A program made the translations under genes and the position numbers. The notes beneath the pieces were generated by a model, which was given only the letters and a program-made list of their open reading frames with translations, had not been told where the DNA came from and did not search any database. DNA of 64,000 nt from Curtobacterium sp. MCBD17_035. Its GTDB lineage: Bacteria; Actinomycetota; Actinomycetes; Actinomycetales; Microbacteriaceae. The stretch is taken from assembly GCF_003234815.2 (NCBI RefSeq), contig NZ_CP126279.1, forward strand, positions 1,240,001 through 1,304,000, written 5' to 3'. The stretch's first letter is position 1. Every line of letters starts with the position of its first letter. Shown in pieces: positions 35,167-44,492 of this stretch.

Positions 35167-37026
35167 TCAGTACCCGCGGTGCCGGTGCTCGACGACCGGC
35201 ACCGCGGTGGTCTGCACCTCGGAGCCCGAGTAGATGTGCTCGACGTCGGCGGCGTGGTCGAAGAGCACCCGGTCCCGCTTGACGGTGAGCTTCGGCGTGA
35301 GGTGCCCGGACGCCTCCGTGAACTCGGCGTCCAGGATCGTGAACGAGCGGATCGACTCGGCGCGGGACACGCGCTGGTTCGCGGCGTCGATCGCGTGCTG
35401 CACGGCCGTGTGGACGCGTGCGTCGTGGGCGGCGCTCCGGGGGGTGAGCGCGGGGACGATCCCGTTGGCCGCGCACCAGCCGGCCAGCATCTCGGAGTCC
35501 AGGGTGACGAGCGCCGCGACGAACGGCTTGCCCTCGCCGACGACGACGACCTGCGCGACGAGCGGGTGCTCGCGCACGGCGTCCTCGAGCGGGGCGGGTG
35601 CGACGTTCTTGCCGCTCGCGGTGACGATGAGCTCCTTCGCGCGCCCGGTGACGGTCAGGACGCCGTGCTCGTCGAGCGTCCCGAGGTCACCGGTGCGGAA
35701 CCAGCCGTCGACGAACGCCTGCTCGGTGGCGTCGGGGCGGTTCCAGTACCGGTCGAACACGTCGACGCCACGGACGAGGATCTCGCCGTCGTCGGCGATC
35801 CGCACCTCGACGCCGGGGAGGGCGCGGCCGACGGACCCGATGCGGATCTCCGCCGCCCGGTTGACGGTCGCGGGTGCGGTCGTCTCGGTCAGGCCGTAGC
35901 CCTCGAGCACGAGCACCCCGACGGACCGGAAGAAATGGGCCAGGCGGGGCGACAGCGGCGCCGACCCACTGATCGCGTACCGCACCCGACCGCCGAGCGC
36001 TTCGCGGAGCTTCGCGTAGACGAGCCGGTCGAACAGCCGGAACCGCAGGCGGAGGCCGAGCGGGACCGTCCCGGTGGCGAGCGCCTCGGAGTGCTCGACC
36101 GCGGTGTCGGCCGCCAGCCGGAACACCCGGCCGCGTCCGCCGACGGCCGCCTTCTGCTCGGCCGCGTTGTAGATCTTCTCGAACACGCGCGGGACAGCGA
36201 GCAGGAACGTCGGCCGGAACGTGGCGACCGCGTGCATGAGGTCCTTGGTGTCCGGCTCGTGACCGACGAGCACACCGGTCCCGATCGACATGACGGCGAT
36301 GAACCGCGCGAACACGTGCGCCATGGGGATGAACAGCAGTGTCGACGCGCCGTCCTCGACGACGTCCGCCATCGCCTCCGCCGCACCCTCGACGAGCGTC
36401 GTGAAGTTGTCGTGACGGAGGACGCAGCCCTTCGGCCGACCCGTCGTGCCGGAGGTGTAGATGATGGTCGCGTCGTCGTGCGCGGACGCCGCGTCGAGGC
36501 GGGCGTCCAGCTCGGCGTCGGTCACCGGTTCGCCGAGTCGCGCCAGGTCGTCGAGCCCGCCGCCGTCGATGGTCCAGTGCTGCGCGAGACGCGGGAGGTC
36601 CGGCGCGACGCCCGCCACACGGCGTGCGTGCTCCTCGCTCTCGACGACGATCGCGACGGACTCGGAGTCCTGGAGGATGTACCGGACCTGGTCGGGCGAG
36701 CTCGTCTCGTAGACGGGCACCGACACCAGACCCGCGTGCCAGATCGCGAAGTCGACGATGGTCCACTCCGACCGCGTGCGGGACAGCACGGCGATGTGGG
36801 CGCCCGGCTCGAGTCCCGCGGCGACGAGCCCCTTGGCGACGGCGCGGACGCGGGCGAGGACGCTCGCAGCGCTCATCGGCACCCACCGTTCCCCGTGCCG
36901 CTGGGCGAGGAGTCCGCGATCGGGCGTCGCCGCGGCCCGTTCGACGAGGATCCGGGCGGCGGAACCGTGCCCGGCGTCCGCGTGGGTCTGGTCGGTCCCC
37001 TCCGGTGAGGTTCGGTGATCGTGCAC
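35167..37026 (-). CDS. Long-chain fatty-acid-CoA ligase (FadD15-like)
   Basis: A 619-aa acyl-adenylating enzyme; GTG 37026 with GAGGGAG upstream. The AMP-binding P-loop is TIIYTSGTTGRPKG (about residue 185) and the adenylate motif YGLTETTA, followed by DGWFRTGDLGTLDEHG and the C-terminal hinge GRAKELIVTASGKNVAPAPL. It activates fatty acids as acyl-CoA. The neighbouring kinase, DAHP synthase and acyltransferase genes match the mycobacterial region that contains fadD15, which supports that subgroup. Confidence 0.92.
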   Translation of the reverse strand: MHDHRTSPEGTDQTHADAGHGSAARILVERAAATPDRGLLAQRHGERWVPMSAASVLARVRAVAKGLVAAGLEPGAHIAVLSRTRSEWTIVDFAIWHAGLVSVPVYETSSPDQVRYILQDSESVAIVVESEEHARRVAGVAPDLPRLAQHWTIDGGGLDDLARLGEPVTDAELDARLDAASAHDDATIIYTSGTTGRPKGCVLRHDNFTTLVEGAAEAMADVVEDGASTLLFIPMAHVFARFIAVMSIGTGVLVGHEPDTKDLMHAVATFRPTFLLAVPRVFEKIYNAAEQKAAVGGRGRVFRLAADTAVEHSEALATGTVPLGLRLRFRLFDRLVYAKLREALGGRVRYAISGSAPLSPRLAHFFRSVGVLVLEGYGLTETTAPATVNRAAEIRIGSVGRALPGVEVRIADDGEILVRGVDVFDRYWNRPDATEQAFVDGWFRTGDLGTLDEHGVLTVTGRAKELIVTASGKNVAPAPLEDAVREHPLVAQVVVVGEGKPFVAALVTLDSEMLAGWCAANGIVPALTPRSAAHDARVHTAVQHAIDAANQRVSRAESIRSFTILDAEFTEASGHLTPKLTVKRDRVLFDHAADVEHIYSGSEVQTTAVPVVEHRHRGY

Positions 37027-37138
37027 GGCAACTCCCTCGTCGACCGTCGATGCTGATCCGCCTCGTCGTCGAGCCGGACGCGCTCAGCATAGGACCCACG
37101 CCCCCGCGCGAGTCCAGTGTCCACACCGGGTAGGGTCG

Positions 37139-38098
37139 ATGTTCGTGCATGCCATCGGAATCGACATCGGGGGCACGAAGATCGCGGGCGCGGTCGTCTC
37201 CGAACTCGGCGAGATCGTCGCGGAGGACCGGGTCCCCACCAACGCCGCGGACCCCACCGCCATGCTCGACGACGTCGTCTCGATGGTCGAACGCCTCCGC
37301 GCGGAGCACGCGATCGAGGCCGTCGGTGTCGCGGCTCCCGGGTTCATCGACGCCTCGCAGTCGATCGTCTACTACACGCCGAACATCCGGTGGCGGAACG
37401 AGCCGCTGCGGCAGCGGCTGCAGGAACGCCTCGGCGACGTGCACATCACCGTCGACAACGACGCCAACGCCGCGGGCTGGGCGGAGTTCCGCTTCGGTGC
37501 CGGCCGCCTCGTCAGCGACATGACGATGCTCACGATCGGCACCGGTGTCGGCGGGGCGATCGTCACCGAGGACCGCTTGTTCCGCGGCGGCTTCGGCACC
37601 GGTGGCGAGATCGGCCACCTCCGCATCGTCCCGAACGGCCTCCCGTGCGGCTGTGGCGCGCGCGGGTGCATCGAGCAGTACGGCTCGGGTCGGGCGCTGC
37701 AGCGGATGGCGAACGACGTCGCGGACGCCGGTGGGATCGGTGTCGCCCTCGCCGAGGCCCGCGACGCCAACGGCGGCACGCTGGACGGGCAGATCGTCGG
37801 CGACCTCATCCTCGCCGACGACCCGGGGGCCCTCGCGGCGCTCCGTCGACTCGGACGACACCTGGGCGAGGCGTGCGCGTCGCTGTCGGCCGTGCTCGAC
37901 CCGCAGCTGTTCGTGTTCGGGGGTGGGGTCGCGAGCGCGGGGGACCGCCTGCTCGAACCGATCCGTCAGGCGTACCTGAACAACCTGCCCGCGCGGGGTT
38001 ACCATCCGGAGCCGGACTTCGTCATCGCGGAGCTCGTGAACGACGCGGGTGTCGTCGGTGCCGCGGACCTGGCGCGGATCCACGCGCGGACCGCCTGA
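37139..38098 (+). CDS. glk: ROK-family glucokinase
   Basis: A 319-aa sugar kinase. The ATP phosphate loop is IGIDIGGTKIAGAVV; sugar-binding residues are in VDNDANAAGWAE, GTGVGGAIV and GGEIGHLRI (catalytic Asp in the ND pair). The ROK zinc motif CGCGARGCIEQYGSG is intact, with the His in GHLRIVPNGLPCGCG. ROK glucokinases supply glucose-6-phosphate in actinobacteria. It is divergent from the ligase gene; start codon ATG 37139 lacks a ribosome site, so the mRNA may be leaderless. GTG 37145 is a second option. Confidence 0.92.
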   Translation: MFVHAIGIDIGGTKIAGAVVSELGEIVAEDRVPTNAADPTAMLDDVVSMVERLRAEHAIEAVGVAAPGFIDASQSIVYYTPNIRWRNEPLRQRLQERLGDVHITVDNDANAAGWAEFRFGAGRLVSDMTMLTIGTGVGGAIVTEDRLFRGGFGTGGEIGHLRIVPNGLPCGCGARGCIEQYGSGRALQRMANDVADAGGIGVALAEARDANGGTLDGQIVGDLILADDPGALAALRRLGRHLGEACASLSAVLDPQLFVFGGGVASAGDRLLEPIRQAYLNNLPARGYHPEPDFVIAELVNDAGVVGAADLARIHARTA

Positions 38099-38125
38099 CC
38101 GCTCGACCGGACCGAGGACGCGACG

Positions 38126-38872
38126 ATGCTCTACTGGGTGCTCAAGAACCTGCTCATCGGACCACTGCTCACGGCGGTGTTCCGCCCGTGGGTCGTCGGG
38201 CGTGAGCACGTTCCGGCGACGGGTCCCGTCATCTTCGCCAGCAACCACGTGTCGTTCATCGACTCCGTGATCCTGCCGGTCGTGCTCGACCGCCGGATCT
38301 CGTTCCTCGCCAAGAGCGACTACTTCACCGGTCGTGGGATCAAGGGCTGGGCCACGAAGACCGCCTTCGGCGCGCTCGGCCAGCTGCCCATCGATCGATC
38401 GGGCGGCAAGGCGAGCGAGGCCTCCCTGCGGACGGGCCTCGGCGTGCTGGCGCGCGGGGAGCAGCTCGGCATCTACCCGGAGGGCACGCGCAGCCCGGAC
38501 GGGCGCCTCTACCGCGGCCGCACGGGCGTCGCCCGCATGGTGCTCGAGGGGCGCGTCCCGGTCGTCCCGGTCGCCATGGTCGGCACGCGCGAGGTCATGG
38601 CGATCGGTCAGCACGTGCCGAAGATCAAGCGCGTCGGGGTCGTCTTCGGCGAGCCCCTCGACTTCTCCCGCTTCACGGGCCTGGAGTCGGACCGCTTCAT
38701 CCTCCGCAGCGTGACCGACGAGATCATGCACGAGCTCCGACGCCTGAGTCACCAGGAGTACGCCGACGTGTATGCGTCGAGCGTGAAGGAGCGCGGCGCA
38801 GCGGCCCTCCGGTCCACGGGGCAGCGCGTCGGTTCCACCGCTGGGGAACAGGGCGCCACGCTTCCACGTTAG
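38126..38872 (+). CDS. 1-acyl-sn-glycerol-3-phosphate acyltransferase
   Basis: A 248-aa membrane-associated acyltransferase of the PlsC type. The NHX4D catalytic motif is FASNHVSFIDSVILP, and the glycerophosphate-binding motif is IYPEGTRSPDGRLYRGRTGV. A hydrophobic N-terminus (LKNLLIGPLLTAVFRPWVV) anchors it. It converts lysophosphatidic acid to phosphatidic acid in phospholipid synthesis. It follows glk by 27 bases on the same strand. The C-terminal 40 residues are unrelated to the catalytic domain. Confidence 0.92.
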   Translation: MLYWVLKNLLIGPLLTAVFRPWVVGREHVPATGPVIFASNHVSFIDSVILPVVLDRRISFLAKSDYFTGRGIKGWATKTAFGALGQLPIDRSGGKASEASLRTGLGVLARGEQLGIYPEGTRSPDGRLYRGRTGVARMVLEGRVPVVPVAMVGTREVMAIGQHVPKIKRVGVVFGEPLDFSRFTGLESDRFILRSVTDEIMHELRRLSHQEYADVYASSVKERGAAALRSTGQRVGSTAGEQGATLPR

Positions 38873-38954
38873 GCTCAGTCAGTCCGCACGCCCCGACCGG
38901 TGTGGACAGCCCTGCCCGACGTGGCATCGAGCCACCAACCACGAGGGAATCGAA

Positions 38955-40334
38955 GTGTTCGAGTCGACCGACATCGTCGCCCTGCAGGATCCGGACGTGA
39001 TCGAGGGGCTCGACTATTGGCGGACGCTCCCGATCAAGCAGCAGCCGGCGTGGCCCGACCCGGTCGCGGCTGAGGCCGCATCGGCCGAGATCGCGACCTT
39101 CCCGCCGCTCGTGTTCGCTGGCGAGGTCGACGTGCTGCGCGACCGGCTCGCGGCGGCGGCTCGGGGTCAGGCCTTCCTCCTCCAGGGCGGTGACTGCGCC
39201 GAGACGTTCGCCGGTGCGACCGCCGACGCCATCCGCAACCGGGTGAAGACGATCCTGCAGATGGCCGTCGTCCTGACGTACGGCGCCTCCACGCCCGTCA
39301 TCAAGATGGGACGCATGGCGGGGCAGTTCGCCAAGCCGCGGTCGAGCGACTTCGAGACCCGCGGTGACGTCACCCTGCCCGCCTACCGCGGCGACATCAT
39401 CAACGGCTACGACTTCACGCCGGAGTCCCGGCAGGCGGATCCCCAGCGTCTCGTGCGGGGGTACCACACCGCGGCGTCGACCCTGAACCTCATCCGCGCC
39501 TTCACGCAGGGCGGGTTCGCCGACCTCCGACAGGTGCACAGCTGGAACAAGGGCTTCGCCGAGAACCCGGCGAACGCGCGGTACGAGCACCTGGCCCGCG
39601 AGATCGACCGCGCCATCCGGTTCATGGAGGCCGCGGGCGCGGACTTCGACGAACTCAAGCACGTCGAGTTCTACGCGTCCCACGAGGGCCTCCTCATGGA
39701 CTACGAGCGCCCGATGACGCGTATCGACTCCCGGTCCGGTCTGCCGTACGACACCTCCGGCCACTTCGTGTGGATCGGGGAGCGCACGCGCGACATCGAC
39801 GGCGCGCACGTCGACTTCCTGTCGCGGGTTCGGAACCCGATCGGCGTGAAGCTCGGGCCGTCGACCTCGGCCTCCGACATGGAGGCGCTCATCGACAAGC
39901 TCGACCCCGAGCGCGAGCCGGGCCGCCTGACGTTCATCACGCGCATGGGGGCGGGCCTCGTCCGCGAGAAGCTCCCGCCCCTGCTCGAGGCGATCAAGGG
40001 CATGGACGCCAACCCGCTCTGGGTCTCCGACCCGATGCACGGCAACGGCCTGACGACGCCGACCGGCTACAAGACGCGGCGTTTCGACGACGTCGTGGAC
40101 GAGGTCCGCGGCTTCTTCGAGGCCCACCGCGCGGTCGGGACCTACCCGGGCGGCATCCACGTCGAACTCACGGGCGACGACGTCACCGAGTGCCTCGGTG
40201 GGTCCGAGCACATCGACGAGGAGACCCTCGCCACCCGGTACGAGTCGCTCTGTGACCCGCGCCTCAACCACATGCAGTCGCTCGAGCTCGCGTTCCTCGT
40301 GGCCGAGGAGCTGAGCGCGGCACCGCGGTCCTGA
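38955..40334 (+). CDS. Class II 3-deoxy-D-arabino-heptulosonate 7-phosphate synthase
   Basis: A 459-aa enzyme for the first step of the shikimate pathway (PEP + erythrose-4-phosphate). Class II (plant/AroG-Mtb type) motifs: FLLQGGDCAETFA (metal Cys), KMGRMAGQFAKPRS, DPQRLVRGYHTAASTLN, HEGLLMDYERPMTR, HFVWIGERTRD, GVKLGPSTS, RMGAGLVREKLP, WVSDPMHGN and GGIHVELTGDDVTEC. GTG 38955 follows GAGGGAATCGAA. A -10-like TAGGCT lies at 38872-38877. A strong hairpin ends the gene. Confidence 0.96.
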   Translation: MFESTDIVALQDPDVIEGLDYWRTLPIKQQPAWPDPVAAEAASAEIATFPPLVFAGEVDVLRDRLAAAARGQAFLLQGGDCAETFAGATADAIRNRVKTILQMAVVLTYGASTPVIKMGRMAGQFAKPRSSDFETRGDVTLPAYRGDIINGYDFTPESRQADPQRLVRGYHTAASTLNLIRAFTQGGFADLRQVHSWNKGFAENPANARYEHLAREIDRAIRFMEAAGADFDELKHVEFYASHEGLLMDYERPMTRIDSRSGLPYDTSGHFVWIGERTRDIDGAHVDFLSRVRNPIGVKLGPSTSASDMEALIDKLDPEREPGRLTFITRMGAGLVREKLPPLLEAIKGMDANPLWVSDPMHGNGLTTPTGYKTRRFDDVVDEVRGFFEAHRAVGTYPGGIHVELTGDDVTECLGGSEHIDEETLATRYESLCDPRLNHMQSLELAFLVAEELSAAPRS

Positions 40335-40343
40335 CGGTCCCCG

Positions 40344-40394
40344 GGACGGACGGGAGGCACGGCACCGGACCGGTGTCGTGCCTCCCGTCCGTCC
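40344..40394. terminator. 24-bp stem-loop between DAHP synthase and the kinase gene
   Basis: Arms start at 40344 and end at 40394 and pair over 24 positions (one G-T) with a 3-base loop at 40368-40370. It separates convergent genes ending at 40334 and 40438, so it likely stops both. The outer GGACGGACGGGAGG half-stem matches the hairpin at 4321-4368. Confidence 0.85.
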
Positions 40395-40437
40395 GGCCCC
40401 CGGTCGCGTCAGCCGAGGGCGGGACGGCGCGCACCGG

Positions 40438-42450
40438 TCACTGCTCGTAGTCGAGCGTGATCGTGTCGCCCTTGTGCACGGTGGAGCCGGGGGCCGGGTC
40501 GGTCGCGGACACCGGCAGCGACGACTTCCAGTCGTAGAACGAGCACAGCACGTTCGTGCAGTCCGGGTAGGACACGTGCAGGCCGAGGGCCTGGAGGGTC
40601 GACGCGGCCTGGTCGATCGGCTTCTTCCGGACGTCGGGGAGCGTGATCGGGACGGGGCCCTTCGACACCACGAGCTGCACCGTGGAACCCTTGACCACGG
40701 GGTCGGCCGGGAGGATCGCCTTGATGACGTCGCCGGTTGGGACGTCGTCGCTGTACTGGCCGGGCGCCTGGCCGGCGTCGAGCCCCACCGCCTCGAGCGC
40801 GGCGGTGGCCGCGTCGCTCGACTTGCCGACGACGTCCGGCACGGCGCCGAGCGACACCGTGAGGCGGACGGGCATCCGCTCGCCGTACTGGTGCACGGTG
40901 GTCAGGTCGACGTCGTCGCCGGCCTCGGTCGTGCCGGTCGCGGTGAGGACGGTGCCCGCGGCAGCGGATCCGTCGAACCGGTAGCGCAGCTGCTCGAGTG
41001 TGAAGTGCGGGGCGAGTTCGCTCCGCACGGTCGCGACCGGCTGTCCGACGATCGCGGGGAGCACGATGGGACGGGGCCCGGACGAGACGAGGATCCGGAT
41101 CGTCGTCCCGCGGGTCACGATGCGCCGGGCGTCCGGCGCGGTCGCCGAGACGGCGCCCGCGTGGACGACCGCGTCGGGGCGCGCACCGGTGCTCGACGCG
41201 GCGTGCAGTCCCCGCTCCTCGATCAGGCGGCGTGCCTGGGAGACGCTCTTGCCGGCGACCTCCGGCACGCGCACGTTGCCGCCGGGCCCGGGTCCGAACC
41301 ACCACGCGACGACCCCGACGACGAGTGCCACCACGACCACGACGGCGAGGAGGACCCACCCGCGGCGACGGCGCCGGGCGGTCGTGTGCGCGAGGCGTCC
41401 CGCGGCGGGAGCGAGAGCGGTCTCGAGCGAGTCGCTCGCCGTCGGTGGGAACCGGGGCGCCGACGTCGTCGAGCGCTGCGGACCGATCGGGCTCCGGGGC
41501 GGAGCGAGCGGACCACGCGGACCGAGCATCGTGGTGTCCGCGGGCGCGGCGTCGAGCGGCAGGACGGTGGTGGTGCCGGCGGGGTGGAGCACGGACGTCG
41601 CGCGAGGACCGCTCATCCGCTCGTCGATGCCCGCGAGGCCGTCGAGCATCGCGCGGGCGTCGCGCGGCCGCTCATCGGGGTCGCGGGCGGTGGCCCAGCG
41701 GACGACGTCGTCGAGTTCGGGCGGCACCGCCGGGTTGCTCGCGCTCGGCGCCGGGACCGTGTCGTTCGCGTGCTGGTACGCGATCTGCATCGGCTGGTCG
41801 CCCTTGTACGGCTGCTCGCCCGTGAGCATCTCGTACAGCATGATGCCGACGGCGTAGATGTCGCTCCGGGTGTCCGCCACTCCGCGCGTGACGAGTTCGG
41901 GGGAGAGGTACGCGATGGTCCCGAGCAGGGCAGCGCCGGTGGCGGTGTTCGCCGTCGCGGCGCGCGCGAGGCCGAAGTCGCCGAGCTTGATCCGGCCGTC
42001 GTCCGCGAGGAGGACGTTCTCGGGCTTGAGGTCACGGTGCACGATGCCCGCCCGGTGCGCGGACGCGAGCCCGGCGAGGACGGCGCGGAGGATGTCGAGC
42101 GCCTGGTCGCTCGTGAGTGCCCGGTGCTCCTGCAGGAGGTCACGGAGCGTGATGCCCGGGATGTACTCCATGACGATGTAGGTGCAGTCGGTCTCCTGCC
42201 CCTGGTCGAACACCCCCACGACGTTCGGGTGGGACAGACGGGCGGCGGACCGGGCCTCCTGGATGAAGCGTCCGCGGAACGCGGCGTCGTCCGCCAGGTG
42301 ACCGTGCATGATCTTGATCGCGACGCGGCGCTCCAGACGGACGTCCGTGGCGAGGTACACGGTGGCCATGCCACCGCGGGCAATGCGCGACCGGACGCGG
42401 TACCGCTGGTCGATCATCCGACCGATCATCGGATCCGTCGCGGCGTTCAT
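40438..42450 (-). CDS. PASTA-domain Ser/Thr protein kinase (PknL-like)
   Basis: A 670-aa kinase. Kinase domain about 16-275: glycine loop ARGGMATVYLA, Lys46 in VAIKI, HRDLKPEN (Asp140), DFG 158-160, and APE-like YLSPE. A Pro-rich linker is followed by one membrane helix (about 364-386) and four PASTA repeats (from about 391), the lipid II/muropeptide sensors. Neighbouring DAHP synthase and Rv2175c-like genes match mycobacterial pknL. ATG 42450 is preferred; ATG 42465 is possible, but TAGAAT reading leftwards from 42471 looks like a -10 box. Likely substrates include GarA and the Rv2175c protein (inference). Confidence 0.9.
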   Translation of the reverse strand: MNAATDPMIGRMIDQRYRVRSRIARGGMATVYLATDVRLERRVAIKIMHGHLADDAAFRGRFIQEARSAARLSHPNVVGVFDQGQETDCTYIVMEYIPGITLRDLLQEHRALTSDQALDILRAVLAGLASAHRAGIVHRDLKPENVLLADDGRIKLGDFGLARAATANTATGAALLGTIAYLSPELVTRGVADTRSDIYAVGIMLYEMLTGEQPYKGDQPMQIAYQHANDTVPAPSASNPAVPPELDDVVRWATARDPDERPRDARAMLDGLAGIDERMSGPRATSVLHPAGTTTVLPLDAAPADTTMLGPRGPLAPPRSPIGPQRSTTSAPRFPPTASDSLETALAPAAGRLAHTTARRRRRGWVLLAVVVVVALVVGVVAWWFGPGPGGNVRVPEVAGKSVSQARRLIEERGLHAASSTGARPDAVVHAGAVSATAPDARRIVTRGTTIRILVSSGPRPIVLPAIVGQPVATVRSELAPHFTLEQLRYRFDGSAAAGTVLTATGTTEAGDDVDLTTVHQYGERMPVRLTVSLGAVPDVVGKSSDAATAALEAVGLDAGQAPGQYSDDVPTGDVIKAILPADPVVKGSTVQLVVSKGPVPITLPDVRKKPIDQAASTLQALGLHVSYPDCTNVLCSFYDWKSSLPVSATDPAPGSTVHKGDTITLDYEQ

Positions 42451-42589
42451 GGTCACGGTCGGCATTCTACGAATCGGGCGTCGGACCACCGCCGCTGACG
42501 CACCGACCGTGATGCAATCTCGATCTGGAGGAGGAGGCGGTGCTCACGGACGACCGGTCCCGCCTCCGACCTGGCGGCCGGATCCGGCG

Positions 42590-43816
42590 TCAGAGGGTGG
42601 CGAGCCACGCGGTCGCGGGCTTCTCCCACTGGCCGTACGCCTTCGGGTACGCCGAGTTCTGCACGGCCTGGGCCGCGTCCGTGACCGACATCGACTGCCA
42701 GCCGGGGACGTCGAGGAGACCGGCCGTCGTGCCGGCGTTCGGGTTGTGCGGGCCGCCGAAGAACAGCCTCGCCGCGTACGTCGGGTCCATGAGCTCGGAC
42801 GCGGATCCCCAGCCCTGGCTCGGCCGCTGCTGGAACAGTCCGATCGAATCGCGGTCCCCGTGGTCGAGGTCGCGGAGCCCGGACTCCTGCATCGCGGCCG
42901 CGAGCGCGACGACGAGGCCCCGCTCGGGAACCCCCAGGGCGCGGCCGACGCGGACGATGGTCTCGGCGTTGGCCCGCATCTCGTTCGTCAGGCCGACACC
43001 GCTCGACGCCGGGACGACGAGGGTGCTCCCGGCGTAGATCGTGCTCGTGTAGGTCAGGCCGTTCGCGGCGAGCAGGTCGGCGACCGAGACGGCGTGCGCC
43101 GACGCGATCGTGGCCAGGGTGTCGCCGGCGAGGATGTGCACGGTCGTCGCGCTGCTGACCGCCGGAGCCGCGGTGCTGGTCCCGGCGTTCGTCGTCACCG
43201 CGACCGTCGAGGTGGTCGTCGCCGACGGCACCCGGAGCGTCTGCCCCGGGTAGATGACACTCGTGGCCGACAACTGGTTGGCGGCGAGCAGCGCGTTCGT
43301 GGAGACACCGAGCCGCGCCGCGATGCCGGTCGCCGTGTCGCCCGACACCACGTGGTAGGTCGAGGTCCCACCGGTCCGGCCGGTCGCGGTCGACCCCGAC
43401 CGCAGCGTCAGGGTCTGCCCCGGGTGGATGATCGCGTTCCAGCTCAGGCCGTTCGCGCTGAGGACGTCGCGCGGCGAGAGCCCGTACCGGGCCGCGATCG
43501 CGCTGACCGTGTCGCCCTGGACCACGGTGTACGAGGCCGGCGCCTCGGTGATGGCGGCGACGGTCGTGACCGTCGGGGTCGAGGTGGCGACCGCGGTGCC
43601 GAACACCGGGTGGTCGGTCTCGACGCGGTCGGGCGCGGCTCGTCGCGTGTGGTCGCCCTCGTGCTTCTCCTCGGGGCGGTGGCGCTGGTCCAGGTGTCCG
43701 GCGGCCACCGGTCCGGTCAGGCCGGCGGCGACGGCGATCGTGCCGGCGAGGACGATCGGCATCGTCGCGAATCGGGCTGCGCGCGGGCGCCGTGCGGCGG
43801 CGTCGTCGGTGTCCAC
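42590..43816 (-). CDS. LysM-repeat protein with lysozyme-like transglycosylase domain
   Basis: A 408-aa exported protein; GTG 43816 has GAGGAG about ten bases upstream. A basic head and helix MPIVLAGTIAVAAGLTGPV (about 19-37) form a membrane anchor or signal. Three LysM domains follow, each with a YTVVQGDTVSAIAARYG-like start and a PGQTL end. The C-terminal domain contains AAAMQESGLRDLDHGDRDSI GLFQQ-type sequence in which the Glu of MQESG is the likely catalytic acid of a lysozyme-like hydrolase. It sits upstream of the PASTA kinase gene in the same orientation, linking wall turnover and wall sensing. Spaces are mine. Confidence 0.85.
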   Translation of the reverse strand: MDTDDAAARRPRAARFATMPIVLAGTIAVAAGLTGPVAAGHLDQRHRPEEKHEGDHTRRAAPDRVETDHPVFGTAVATSTPTVTTVAAITEAPASYTVVQGDTVSAIAARYGLSPRDVLSANGLSWNAIIHPGQTLTLRSGSTATGRTGGTSTYHVVSGDTATGIAARLGVSTNALLAANQLSATSVIYPGQTLRVPSATTTSTVAVTTNAGTSTAAPAVSSATTVHILAGDTLATIASAHAVSVADLLAANGLTYTSTIYAGSTLVVPASSGVGLTNEMRANAETIVRVGRALGVPERGLVVALAAAMQESGLRDLDHGDRDSIGLFQQRPSQGWGSASELMDPTYAARLFFGGPHNPNAGTTAGLLDVPGWQSMSVTDAAQAVQNSAYPKAYGQWEKPATAWLATL

Positions 43817-44028
43817 GGTGATCACTCTCCTCGGGGGCCGCGGCGGGGGTGCCGTGCTGCTTCGGCCGGGTGCCGCGCCGCGGGTGCTCCGTCGCGCCGC
43901 GGCAAGGTCCGCACCACCGTGGCACGGATCGTCACGTGAGTCAATCAACGAGACGGATGTGACTGGTGTGACTCAAGTGCCCCTCGCCCCCGTTCGAGGA
44001 CCGCGGGGGATTCTGGCACCATGGCAGC

Positions 44029-44382
44029 GTGACTGACGCACTGACGGACGACGCCCTGTCCGAGCGCTGGCTGACCGTGCCCGACCTCGTGGAGCTGCTC
44101 GGTGTGAGCCCGGGCCGGGTCCACCGGCTGTTCGAGCAGCGCACCCTGCTCCCCGCGCGGGTCGACGGTGTGCTCCGTGTCCCGGTCGAGTTCCTCGACG
44201 GTGCGGAGCCGTTGCCGGAGCTCCGCGGCACGCTCATCGTGCTCGGCGACAACGGCTTCAGCGACGACGAGGCCGTGCGCTGGATGCTCACGACCGAGGA
44301 GTCGATCGGCGTCCCGCCCATCGCAGCGCTCCGGGCCGGACGCAAGGCCGAGGTGCGCCGGGTCGCGCAGTCCCTGCTCTGA
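44029..44382 (+). CDS. Rv2175c-family DNA-binding protein
   Basis: A 117-aa protein with GTG start at 44029. The N-terminal winged helix includes WLTVPDLVELLGVSPGRVHR and LFEQRTLLPARVDGVLRVPV; the C-terminal helix pair DNGFSDDEAVRWMLTTEESI completes the family fold. In mycobacteria, Rv2175c is a substrate of PknL and binds DNA; the kinase gene is two genes away here. It is divergent from the LysM gene with 212 bases between, a stretch with GTGACT repeats at 43958-43976. Confidence 0.85.
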   Translation: MTDALTDDALSERWLTVPDLVELLGVSPGRVHRLFEQRTLLPARVDGVLRVPVEFLDGAEPLPELRGTLIVLGDNGFSDDEAVRWMLTTEESIGVPPIAALRAGRKAEVRRVAQSLL

Positions 44383-44413
44383 CCGGCCGCGACGGTCGGC
44401 GAGGCGCGGCGAG

Positions 44414-44467
44414 GCGGGTCGTCGCGGCGCAGCGGGTCGTCGAGGCGTAGCGGGTCGTCGAGCCGCG
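44414..44467. repeat. 18-bp tandem repeat, three copies
   Basis: GCGGGTCGTCG with a variable 7-base tail repeats at 44414, 44432 and 44450 with an exact 18-bp period. It lies between the convergent Rv2175c-like and polyprenyl synthase genes. No coding role or strong hairpin is seen. Confidence 0.8.
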
Positions 44468-44492
44468 ACCGGTCGCCGAGTCGGGGTGGTCC

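Noticed and set aside
44414..44467. CRISPR-like repeat between convergent genes
   Set aside because: Units are 18 bp and contiguous with no spacers and no cas genes, so this is a simple tandem repeat.
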